DNA of 5,188 bases, taken from Eggerthella sp. CAG:368. Lineage in GTDB: Bacteria > Actinomycetota > Coriobacteriia > Coriobacteriales > Eggerthellaceae. The translations under genes were made by a program, and so were the position numbers. Below are positions 1-5,188 of this stretch, one piece after another; position 1 is the first letter of the stretch, and every line of letters starts with the position of its first letter. A model generated the notes under the pieces. It searched no databases, was not told the DNA's origin, and saw only the letters and a list, made by a program, of their open reading frames with translations. The stretch is taken from contig FR895468.1 in assembly GCA_000434775.1 (NCBI GenBank), positions 9,832-15,019 on the forward strand, given 5' to 3'.

Positions 1-2230
1 CAGCCTCGGCCGCACGGCTACGATCCTTCCACAAAATAGAAGCAAAGCCTTCAGGAGAAAGAACCGAATATACGGCATGTTCTTGCATAGCAACACGGTT
101 ACCAACAGCTAAAGCAAGTGCTCCGCCTGAGCCGCCTTCGCCCAACACAATACAAACTACCGGCACTTTTAAGGCAGACATTGCAGCTAAGTTTTCTGCG
201 ATTGCATTACCCTGACCACGCTCTTCTGCCTCCATGCCGCAGAAAGCACCCTGAGTATCAACCAAGCACACAATAGGACGGCCGAACTTTTCAGCCTGCT
301 TCATCAAACGCATGGTTTTACGATAGCCTTCAGGCTGAGGGCAGCCAAAGTTACGCTTAATGCGCTGCTGTAAATCGGCTCCTTTTTCCTCAGCCAAAAC
401 CGTAACAGGCTGACCCGCAATCCAACCAATTCCTGCAAGAATTGCACCATCATCAGCAAAGGCTCGATCACCATGGAGTTCCAAGAAGCCATCAACCATA
501 GAATTGATATAGTATTGCGCCGTAGGACGATGAACATTGCGCGCTAATAAAACACTTTCCCATGCAAGGTTTTGTTCTGTGCCTTGACCTTTACTATCTT
601 TTTCTTTGAGAGGTTTAACACCTGGAGCGTCTGCAACGCCACGCCTATCAAGCGCACGCCTAATTGAAGCAGGCGAGTTTTCCTTAGCAAGCCAAGGGAA
701 TATTTTTGCAGCAGCACTTAAGCCACCCTTGCCATTACGCGAGAAAAAGCGCCTCAAACGATCACCCTGATCTGCATGCTGGGCATCTTTAAGCGCCGAA
801 GGATGAACCGTTAGTGACCCACTAAATTCCTTTTCGAGTGCAGCGTATCCATACAGAATGCCCTCTTCGCCTTCGGCGTTTTCAGGTCCCATAGATGAAA
901 CCGTTGCCATATGAAGAGCGATTGCCTGCGCAAGATACGCACGCAAATTCTTACGATCAACAATTGCATCAATCAAGCCATGCTCCAGCGCAAATTCAGC
1001 TGTCTGAAAACCATCAGGAAGCGTTTGTTTAATAGTGTCTTGAATAACTCGACGGCCCGCAAACCCAATCAGGGCATGGGGCTCAGATACAATGATGTCG
1101 CCCAACATTGCAAACGACGCCGTAACGCCACCCGTAGTTGGGTCAGTGATAACAGAAATATAAGGCAGGCCAGCTTCACCATGGCGTTCAACCGCAGCGC
1201 TAATTTTTGCCATCTGCATAAGAGAACACAAGCCCTCTTGCATACGCGCACCACCCGAGGCTGAAAAAATTACCAACGGCAAACGCTCGGCCGTTGCACG
1301 CTCAACTGTACGGGTTATTTTTTCGCCTACAACCGTACCCATAGAGCCCATCATGAAGGTTGCCTCCATAACACAAAAAGCAACTGGCATACCAACAATA
1401 CTTGCCTTACCACAGCGAACAGCTTCTTCAAGACCGCTCTTTTTGCGTGTTCGCTCAATAAGCGCATCGAAATCAGGAAATGAAAGAGGGTCAGTTTCCG
1501 GAATACCCGCGTTCCATTCTTCAAACGAACCCTCGTCAAAGGTTTCTGCGATTCGCTCATCAGAATTCAAACGATATAGTCCATGACACGTGGGACATAT
1601 ACCGTGATCAGACAAAACAGCATGTTTGTCATGCATTAGTTTGCAAACAGGACACTTTGCCCATTCAACCTGATAATTTGCCTTTTCTGCCAAAAGTTCT
1701 TCACTTGGTAAAACCTGAACCCAGAGCTGGAATGTTTTGTCCCCTTCAAACGGAACATAGATATTCAAGCCCTCTTGATAAGCAAGCAGAGAGAGTAATT
1801 CGTCGTCAGCGGCCTGATCATCGACCACAAGAAGAGCGCTCGCGCCACATTCGTGAACCGCCGAAAGAATAGCATAGGTATTTGAGAAAAGACGCTGGTC
1901 AAATGTTTTTCCGAGCATAGCAACTTTGGCAGCACCCGAAAAAGAAAAGCCACGTTTTTTGTCTTCCGTGCCTGTAACCCAGACATCTTCGCACTTAATT
2001 TGTGCACAAGCACGAACCGCTCCCTTGGCTCGTATTCCATAGCCAACCACCATCAAGGAGCCCGCGGTGATTTCTGCAATAGAGGAAAGGTGATGCGTTA
2101 CAGTAACGTCCGCCGCAGGAGTAAGCACTTTTTTTTCTGGTGCCTTTTCAGCCTTTTCAACACTGTAGCTTGCCTTTTCGCCAACGTTTCCGCTATCAAC
2201 TGTTACATACTTTTTCTGGTCTCCGAGCAT
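1..2230 (-). CDS. accDA: Fused acetyl-CoA carboxylase carboxyltransferase, beta then alpha, with N-terminal extension (3' end cut by window)
   Basis: Carboxyltransferase half of acetyl-CoA carboxylase: moves the carboxyl group from biotin on AccB to acetyl-CoA, giving malonyl-CoA in the cytoplasm. The frame stays open from the ATG at 2230 to the left edge (743 complete codons), so beta and alpha are one polypeptide. Layout: residues 1-192, extension of unknown function; 193-215, four-cysteine zinc finger CPVC-X15-CPTC (C193, C196, C212, C215), as in AccD; about 240-440, beta crotonase-fold domain with SASGGARMQEG (from 323) and DPTTGGVTASF (from 363); about 441-550, basic linker; about 555 onward, alpha domain with HRPTAQYY (567-574), DTQGAFCGMEAEERGQ (from 658) and GEGGSGGA (697-704). 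By comparison with E. coli AccA, some 60-70 C-terminal residues are missing beyond the edge. The start is fixed by an AAAGGAGG ribosome site 9 nt upstream and an in-frame TAA just before it. Family assignment is very secure; the role of the extension is unknown. Confidence 0.96.
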   Translation of the reverse strand, partial: MLGDQKKYVTVDSGNVGEKASYSVEKAEKAPEKKVLTPAADVTVTHHLSSIAEITAGSLMVVGYGIRAKGAVRACAQIKCEDVWVTGTEDKKRGFSFSGAAKVAMLGKTFDQRLFSNTYAILSAVHECGASALLVVDDQAADDELLSLLAYQEGLNIYVPFEGDKTFQLWVQVLPSEELLAEKANYQVEWAKCPVCKLMHDKHAVLSDHGICPTCHGLYRLNSDERIAETFDEGSFEEWNAGIPETDPLSFPDFDALIERTRKKSGLEEAVRCGKASIVGMPVAFCVMEATFMMGSMGTVVGEKITRTVERATAERLPLVIFSASGGARMQEGLCSLMQMAKISAAVERHGEAGLPYISVITDPTTGGVTASFAMLGDIIVSEPHALIGFAGRRVIQDTIKQTLPDGFQTAEFALEHGLIDAIVDRKNLRAYLAQAIALHMATVSSMGPENAEGEEGILYGYAALEKEFSGSLTVHPSALKDAQHADQGDRLRRFFSRNGKGGLSAAAKIFPWLAKENSPASIRRALDRRGVADAPGVKPLKEKDSKGQGTEQNLAWESVLLARNVHRPTAQYYINSMVDGFLELHGDRAFADDGAILAGIGWIAGQPVTVLAEEKGADLQQRIKRNFGCPQPEGYRKTMRLMKQAEKFGRPIVCLVDTQGAFCGMEAEERGQGNAIAENLAAMSALKVPVVCIVLGEGGSGGALALAVGNRVAMQEHAVYSVLSPEGFASILWKDRSRAAEA

Positions 2231-2239
2231 TTCGGAAAA

Positions 2240-2247
2240 CCTCCTTT
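2240..2247 (-). promoter_or_regulatory. Ribosome binding site of accDA
   Basis: AAAGGAGG on the minus strand, 9 nt before the ATG at 2230. It is the strongest Shine-Dalgarno match in the window. It fixes the start of the long N-terminal extension: an in-frame TAA overlaps its 5' side, so translation cannot begin further upstream. Confidence 0.85.
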
Positions 2248-2251
2248 ATCC

Positions 2252-2270
2252 AGCAACTGTTACTGTTGCT
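2252..2270 (-). repeat. Short inverted repeat just upstream of the accDA ribosome site
   Basis: Perfect 6-bp arms, AGCAAC and GTTGCT, around a 7-nt loop. It could form a small hairpin in the mRNA 4 nt upstream of the Shine-Dalgarno sequence. No T-run follows it, so it is not an intrinsic terminator. A role in accDA translation is only a possibility; a 6-bp match of this kind can occur by chance. Confidence 0.35.
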
Positions 2271-2301
2271 ACCCTTGCTTTTTTCAACCGCATTGTATTT
2301 G

Positions 2302-2339
2302 GCAGCTTCAAAACCTTCCCTAGAACATATCGAAGCTGC
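2302..2339 (-). repeat. 8-bp inverted repeat in the fabZ-accDA gap
   Basis: Perfect 8-bp arms: GCAGCTTC and GAAGCTGC (plus-strand positions 2302-2309 and 2332-2339), separated by 22 nt. On the mRNA it lies 15 nt after the fabZ stop. The downstream arm is followed by CAAATACAATG, not a T-run, so it does not look like a Rho-independent terminator. It could be an RNA stem that affects processing or stability between fabZ and accDA, or a binding site for a dimeric protein; neither is shown. Confidence 0.4.
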
Positions 2340-2354
2340 ACGTAGGACCCGTAT

Positions 2355-2792
2355 TTAAGCGGAAGGCCCCATGATGTATTTCTGAACCGCTTGCGCACAG
2401 ACTTTATCGCCCTTTAAAGCGCGAACTTCCGCAATGCACATACGGGAAGATTTCTTTATCATTTTCGCTTCAAGCCGAATAGTGTCTCCTGGCTTAACCT
2501 GTGCGCGAAACTTTGCTTTATCAATGCCCGCCAAATAACCAATACGCCCTGCCTGACCTTCTTCGATCAGCAGACAGCACGACGCAGCTTGGGCAAGCGC
2601 CTCCATAATAATAACGCCTGGCAAAATGGGCTGACCGGGGAAATGACCCTTGAACAAAGGGAGGTTTGGATCAACATCGAGTTCGGCAACAACCGATTCA
2701 CCTGGTTCAACCTCAATAATGCGCGTAACCCAGACAAAAGGATCGCGATGCGGGAGTAAATCTAAAACATTTAATGTTGAGCCGTCAATCAT
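2355..2792 (-). CDS. fabZ: 3-hydroxyacyl-ACP dehydratase FabZ
   Basis: Cytoplasmic dehydratase of FASII: removes water from (3R)-hydroxyacyl-ACP to give trans-2-enoyl-ACP for the enoyl reductase. At 145 residues it has the usual length of a complete single hot-dog-fold FabZ. LLPHRDPF at 12-19 is the conserved N-terminal motif. HFPGQPILPG at 50-59 leads into the central helix with EALAQAA at 64-70. H50 and E64 match the catalytic His/Glu pair, with the normal 13-residue spacing. The C-terminal part has the typical FRAQVKPGD strand (from 95). The longer helix features and Asp active site of FabA are not seen, so FabZ is the better name. ATG start at 2792 with AAGGAAGGG 5 nt before it; fabF ends 20 nt upstream, so the two are surely cotranscribed. 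In many Gram-positive clusters accB sits between fabF and fabZ; here there is no room for it. Confidence 0.97.
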   Translation of the reverse strand: MIDGSTLNVLDLLPHRDPFVWVTRIIEVEPGESVVAELDVDPNLPLFKGHFPGQPILPGVIIMEALAQAASCCLLIEEGQAGRIGYLAGIDKAKFRAQVKPGDTIRLEAKMIKKSSRMCIAEVRALKGDKVCAQAVQKYIMGPSA

Positions 2793-2797
2793 CTTTA

Positions 2798-2806
2798 CCC
2801 TTCCTT
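2798..2806 (-). promoter_or_regulatory. Ribosome binding site of fabZ
   Basis: AAGGAAGGG on the minus strand, 5 nt before the fabZ ATG, inside the 20-nt fabF-fabZ gap. It closely resembles the fabF site (AAAAGGAAGG followed by TAAAA). Confidence 0.7.
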
Positions 2807-2812
2807 AAACAA

Positions 2813-4099
2813 TTACTCAACAAAAGGAGCAATTGCCAATGAACCGTTGTGACCACCAAAACCCAAAGAATTAGACAGGGCAACCTTTTGTGGTCCTGTC
2901 TTACGTGCCTGGTTAGAAACAGAAACAGCACACTCTGGATCTGGTTCTTCGAAACCAACCGTAGGAGGAACAACACCTTCTGCAACGGAAAGTGCCGTAA
3001 CAATAGCCTCGAGAGCACCTGCTGCACCAAGCGTGTGCCCCGTTGTTCCCTTCAGTGAAGTAACAGGTACATTGGCAGCAAATTCATCAGAAAGGCCTTC
3101 TTCGCGAGCTAATCCATGCAAAGCAACAGATTCCGTTTTGTCGTTGATTGCCGTTGAAGTGCCGTGAGCATTGATGTGTCCAACATCGGCAAGGGTAAAG
3201 CCACCTTCTGCTAGCGCCTGCTTCATAGCGCGCGCAATACCTTCGCCACTTGGCTCTGGTGCTGTAATGTGATAGCCATCGCCTGTAGAGCCATACCCAA
3301 CAATTTCTGCCAAAATGTTGGCGCCACGAGCCTTTGCGTGCTCTAGCGATTCAAGCACCAAAGCGCCTGCGCCTTCGCCCGCAACAAAGCCAGATCGATT
3401 GATATCAAACGGACAAGAAGCATGAGCAACATCGCTCGACTTCGTTACCGCACCCAAGTTTCCAAAACCGGCAAGCACCATAGGGGCTGTGCCTTCTTCA
3501 GCACCGCCCGCAAGCGCCATATCCTGCAAACCATAGCGAATTAATCGGTATGCCTCACCAACGCAGTGAGTACCCGTTGCGCATGCAGTAACAATGGTGA
3601 AGCACTCACCTTTTAATCCGTAGCGAATAGCAATATTGCCTGCTGCAATGTTCGGAATCATGGTAGGGATAAACAAAGGGCTCACGCGTTTAGCGCCCTT
3701 TGTGTTAAGAACAACCGCTTCGCGTTCAAAAACTTCCATGCCACCAATACCAGTGCCAAAAATGCAGGCAAAACGCGTAAGATCTTCTTCCTCGAGGTTC
3801 ATGCCAGCCTGCTTCATTGCCTCATCGGCAGCAAGAATAGAGAACTGCGTAAACTTAGCGAAACGACGCGATTCTTTCTTGGTAAAGCCCGCCTCCATAG
3901 CATCGTAGCCAGGAATGCGCCCTGCAACCGAAATGCCAAAGCGCTCCTTTTCTTCTTCAGGAAGCTCGGAGATACAACCTTCGCCTGCCATGAGCTTATC
4001 CCAGAGAGTCTGCACGCCAAAACCAGCAGGAGAAATTGCCCCCATACCCGTAATAACTACACGGTTTAACTCGACCGTTTTCTTTGTCTCTGCTGCCAC
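2813..4099 (-). CDS. fabF: 3-oxoacyl-ACP synthase II FabF (GTG start)
   Basis: Condensing enzyme of FASII elongation: joins malonyl-ACP to an acyl chain held as a thioester on the active cysteine, releasing CO2 and forming 3-oxoacyl-ACP. At 428 residues it is slightly longer than typical FabF (about 410-415) because of a short N-terminal tail before RVVITGMGAISPAG (13-26). The thiolase-fold catalytic triad is complete: C173 in TACATGTH, H312 in NAHGTST, H355 in LKGTTGHTLGAAG (K350 also conserved). The C-terminal glycine-rich loop reads NSLGFGGHNGSL (from 410). The first codon is GTG; AAAAGGAAGG 6 nt before it supports this start, and the next in-frame Met (M19) would cut off the first strand. 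The Cys-His-His triad rules out a FabH-type (Cys-His-Asn) enzyme. FabB is less likely given the sequence style and the fabG-fabF-fabZ context, but FabF versus FabB substrate preference cannot be read from sequence alone. Confidence 0.97.
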   Translation of the reverse strand: MAAETKKTVELNRVVITGMGAISPAGFGVQTLWDKLMAGEGCISELPEEEKERFGISVAGRIPGYDAMEAGFTKKESRRFAKFTQFSILAADEAMKQAGMNLEEEDLTRFACIFGTGIGGMEVFEREAVVLNTKGAKRVSPLFIPTMIPNIAAGNIAIRYGLKGECFTIVTACATGTHCVGEAYRLIRYGLQDMALAGGAEEGTAPMVLAGFGNLGAVTKSSDVAHASCPFDINRSGFVAGEGAGALVLESLEHAKARGANILAEIVGYGSTGDGYHITAPEPSGEGIARAMKQALAEGGFTLADVGHINAHGTSTAINDKTESVALHGLAREEGLSDEFAANVPVTSLKGTTGHTLGAAGALEAIVTALSVAEGVVPPTVGFEEPDPECAVSVSNQARKTGPQKVALSNSLGFGGHNGSLAIAPFVE

Positions 4100-4105
4100 G
4101 TTTTA

Positions 4106-4115
4106 CCTTCCTTTT
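4106..4115 (-). promoter_or_regulatory. Ribosome binding site deciding the GTG start of fabF
   Basis: AAAAGGAAGG on the minus strand, 6 nt before the GTG at 4099-4097. It is the only good Shine-Dalgarno match in the 38-nt fabG-fabF gap, and it supports the non-ATG start. Confidence 0.7.
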
Positions 4116-4137
4116 CGGTAAATCTTGATAGTTCTCT

Positions 4138-4908
4138 TTATAACGCCATGCCGCCATCAACGGCAAGCACTTGTCCTGTCACATAACCAGCCTCGGGACT
4201 TGCAAAAAAAGCAACCACATTTGCAACGTCTTCAGGTTGTCCGAAAGACCCCATTGCAATGCGATTCAGAATGAACTCATTCATATCTTCACCAAGTCCA
4301 CTTGTCATATCGGTGTCGATGAAACCAGGCGCCACCGCGTTCACGGTTACCCCACGAGGAGCAAGTTCTTTAGCTGCGCTTTTTGTCATGCCAATAACGC
4401 CTGCTTTTGATGCGGCATAATTTACCTGACCAACATTGCCCGAGATGCCAACAACACTTGAAATATTAACAATGCGACCATAGCGCTGCTTCATCATGAG
4501 TAGCGAAACGTGACGCATGCAGTTGAAAACTCCTTTGAGGTTTACTTCAATTACCGCATCGAACGCCTCTTCCTTCATACGAGGAAGCAATCCATCACGC
4601 GTAATGCCTGCATTATTCACGCATACATCAATGCGTCCGTATTCATTCTTAATGTTCTTGATCAGCTCTTTTGCTTCATCAAATTTTGAAACGTCAGCCT
4701 GAAATGCCTTTGCTTCAACGCCATACAGCTCGGTTAATTCGGAAGCAAGTTTTTGCGCCGCTTCAGCACTGTGCTCACCAGAATGGTTAACCGCAATCGT
4801 ATATCCTTGACTTGCAAGCTTCTTTGCGATTGCTGCACCAATGCCGCGGCTCGCACCCGTAACGAGCGCAACACGCTGCACATCTTCAAGCGCGTCTTGT
4901 GTATTCAT
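4138..4908 (-). CDS. fabG: 3-oxoacyl-ACP reductase FabG
   Basis: NADPH-dependent reductase of FASII: converts 3-oxoacyl-ACP to (3R)-hydroxyacyl-ACP, the substrate of FabZ encoded two genes on. From the ATG at 4908 it is 256 residues, close to the usual 245-250 of this classical short-chain dehydrogenase family. The Rossmann cofactor motif TGASRGIG is at 17-24, the adenine-site Asp-Val at 72-73, and NNAG at 98-101. The catalytic tetrad is intact: N123, S151, Y164 and K168 (YAASK). The C-terminus has the FabG-type PGFIDTDM (194-201) and VTGQVLAVDGGM (from 243). An in-frame GTG at 4938 would add ten residues but has only a weak ribosome site; AAAGAGG before the ATG at 4908 fits better. It sits between fabD (71 nt) and fabF (38 nt), which makes the fatty-acid role far more likely than another SDR activity. 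Confidence 0.96.
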   Translation of the reverse strand: MNTQDALEDVQRVALVTGASRGIGAAIAKKLASQGYTIAVNHSGEHSAEAAQKLASELTELYGVEAKAFQADVSKFDEAKELIKNIKNEYGRIDVCVNNAGITRDGLLPRMKEEAFDAVIEVNLKGVFNCMRHVSLLMMKQRYGRIVNISSVVGISGNVGQVNYAASKAGVIGMTKSAAKELAPRGVTVNAVAPGFIDTDMTSGLGEDMNEFILNRIAMGSFGQPEDVANVVAFFASPEAGYVTGQVLAVDGGMAL

Positions 4909-4912
4909 AAAA

Positions 4913-4919
4913 CCTCTTT
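4913..4919 (-). promoter_or_regulatory. Ribosome binding site deciding the fabG start
   Basis: AAAGAGG on the minus strand, 4 nt before the ATG at 4908. It favours this ATG over the in-frame GTG ten codons upstream (4938), which has only a weak AGAAAG before it. Confidence 0.6.
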
Positions 4920-4979
4920 CCGCGTTACCGTTTCGCACTAACTTTCTGCTTCGCTGTTCGACGTTTTCTCGCTATGCAA

Positions 4980-5188
4980 CTAGTCTTCAAACAGCGCATT
5001 GAGCTCATCTAAGTTGCTCACCTTATGGCGCGTAACCGTTTTATCAATGCGTTTCATCATATTGAACAAAACGCCTCCAAAACCTGCTTCAACAAACTCG
5101 GTATTGCCAGCATCAATCAAATATCTCACGCCCTGTTCATAACGAACTGGCGAGATAATCTGCTTCGCCAAACGATCAGTGGCCTCAG
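4980..5188 (-). CDS. fabD: Malonyl-CoA:ACP transacylase FabD, C-terminal part (5' end beyond window)
   Basis: FabD moves malonyl from CoA to the phosphopantetheine of ACP, supplying the extender unit for FabF. Only about 69 C-terminal residues are present. The frame is open to the right edge and ends in TAG at 4982-4980. The catalytic GHSLGE serine and the Arg and His active-site residues lie outside the window, so the call rests on the conserved tail: LAKQIISPVRYEQGV matches the family's Q-hydrophobic-x-(S/N)PVRW/Y segment, followed by FVEAGFGGVLFNMMKRID in the place of the usual E-x-GPGKVL...KRI. The GFGG in place of GPGK is a mild oddity. The position directly before fabG is the standard fabD-fabG order. 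The TTG at 5171 is an internal Leu codon, not a start. The family assignment is strong despite the truncation. Confidence 0.9.
   Translation of the reverse strand, partial: EATDRLAKQIISPVRYEQGVRYLIDAGNTEFVEAGFGGVLFNMMKRIDKTVTRHKVSNLDELNALFED

Noticed and set aside
911..1264. Plus-strand open frame of 117 codons
   Set aside because: Lies wholly antisense to the conserved AccD beta domain; the translation has no recognisable domain and no ribosome site is evident.
1765..2046. Minus-strand open frame of 93 codons
   Set aside because: A shifted frame inside the N-terminal extension of accDA; the accDA frame is continuous through it and has the ribosome site.
2262..2320. Possible internal promoter before accDA (TACAAT as a -10 box; TTGAAA as a -35 box)
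   Set aside because: Neither hexamer has a credible partner at 16-18 nt spacing.
2000..2323. Plus-strand open frames of 107 and 72 codons across the accDA start and the intergenic gap
   Set aside because: Cys/Phe-rich, low-complexity translations antisense to the accDA start; no coding signal.
2302..2339. Intrinsic terminator after fabZ
   Set aside because: The inverted repeat has a long 22-nt loop and no T-run after it on the minus strand.
4909..4938. GTG at 4938 as the fabG start
   Set aside because: Weak ribosome site, and it adds ten residues not typical of FabG; the ATG at 4908 has a better site.
5169..5171. TTG as the start of a separate 63-residue gene
   Set aside because: The frame continues upstream to the window edge and the protein matches the C-terminus of FabD, so this is an internal Leu codon.

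Overview
The window holds five co-oriented genes, all read on the minus strand from high to low coordinates. Together they are a stretch of a bacterial type II fatty acid synthesis (FASII) cluster: the tail of fabD (malonyl-CoA:ACP transacylase), fabG (3-oxoacyl-ACP reductase), fabF (3-oxoacyl-ACP synthase II), fabZ (3-hydroxyacyl-ACP dehydratase), and the start and middle of one long gene for a fused acetyl-CoA carboxylase carboxyltransferase (beta then alpha, accDA). fabD is cut by the right edge of the window and accDA by the left edge. Nothing convincing is coded on the plus strand, and there are no RNA genes, mobile elements or CRISPR arrays.

Layout: fabD tail 5188-4980; 71-nt gap; fabG 4908-4138; 38-nt gap; fabF 4099-2813 (GTG start); 20-nt gap; fabZ 2792-2355; 124-nt gap with two inverted repeats; accDA from 2230 past position 1. 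The short gaps, the ribosome binding site before each start and the absence of visible terminators suggest one operon. The promoter would lie beyond the right edge.

The genes form a pathway. AccDA transfers the carboxyl group from carboxybiotin to acetyl-CoA to make malonyl-CoA. FabD loads malonyl onto acyl carrier protein. FabF condenses it with the growing acyl chain. FabG reduces the 3-oxo group and FabZ dehydrates the hydroxyacyl product. The enoyl reductase, FabH, ACP, biotin carboxylase (AccC) and biotin carrier (AccB) are not in the window.

The host is a bacterium of moderate G+C (roughly mid to high 40s percent by eye). The gene order is that of Gram-positive FASII clusters, and a fused beta-alpha carboxyltransferase is known in some Clostridia, Negativicutes and Coriobacteriia. 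I lean weakly to a Coriobacteriia or Firmicutes-type anaerobe, but the window does not decide it.

The most unusual point is the N-terminus of AccDA: about 190 residues precede the first zinc-finger cysteine, where a stand-alone AccD usually has about 25-35. This extension has no motif I recognise. The rest is an ordinary housekeeping region, and I do not see an undescribed system beyond that possible extra domain.
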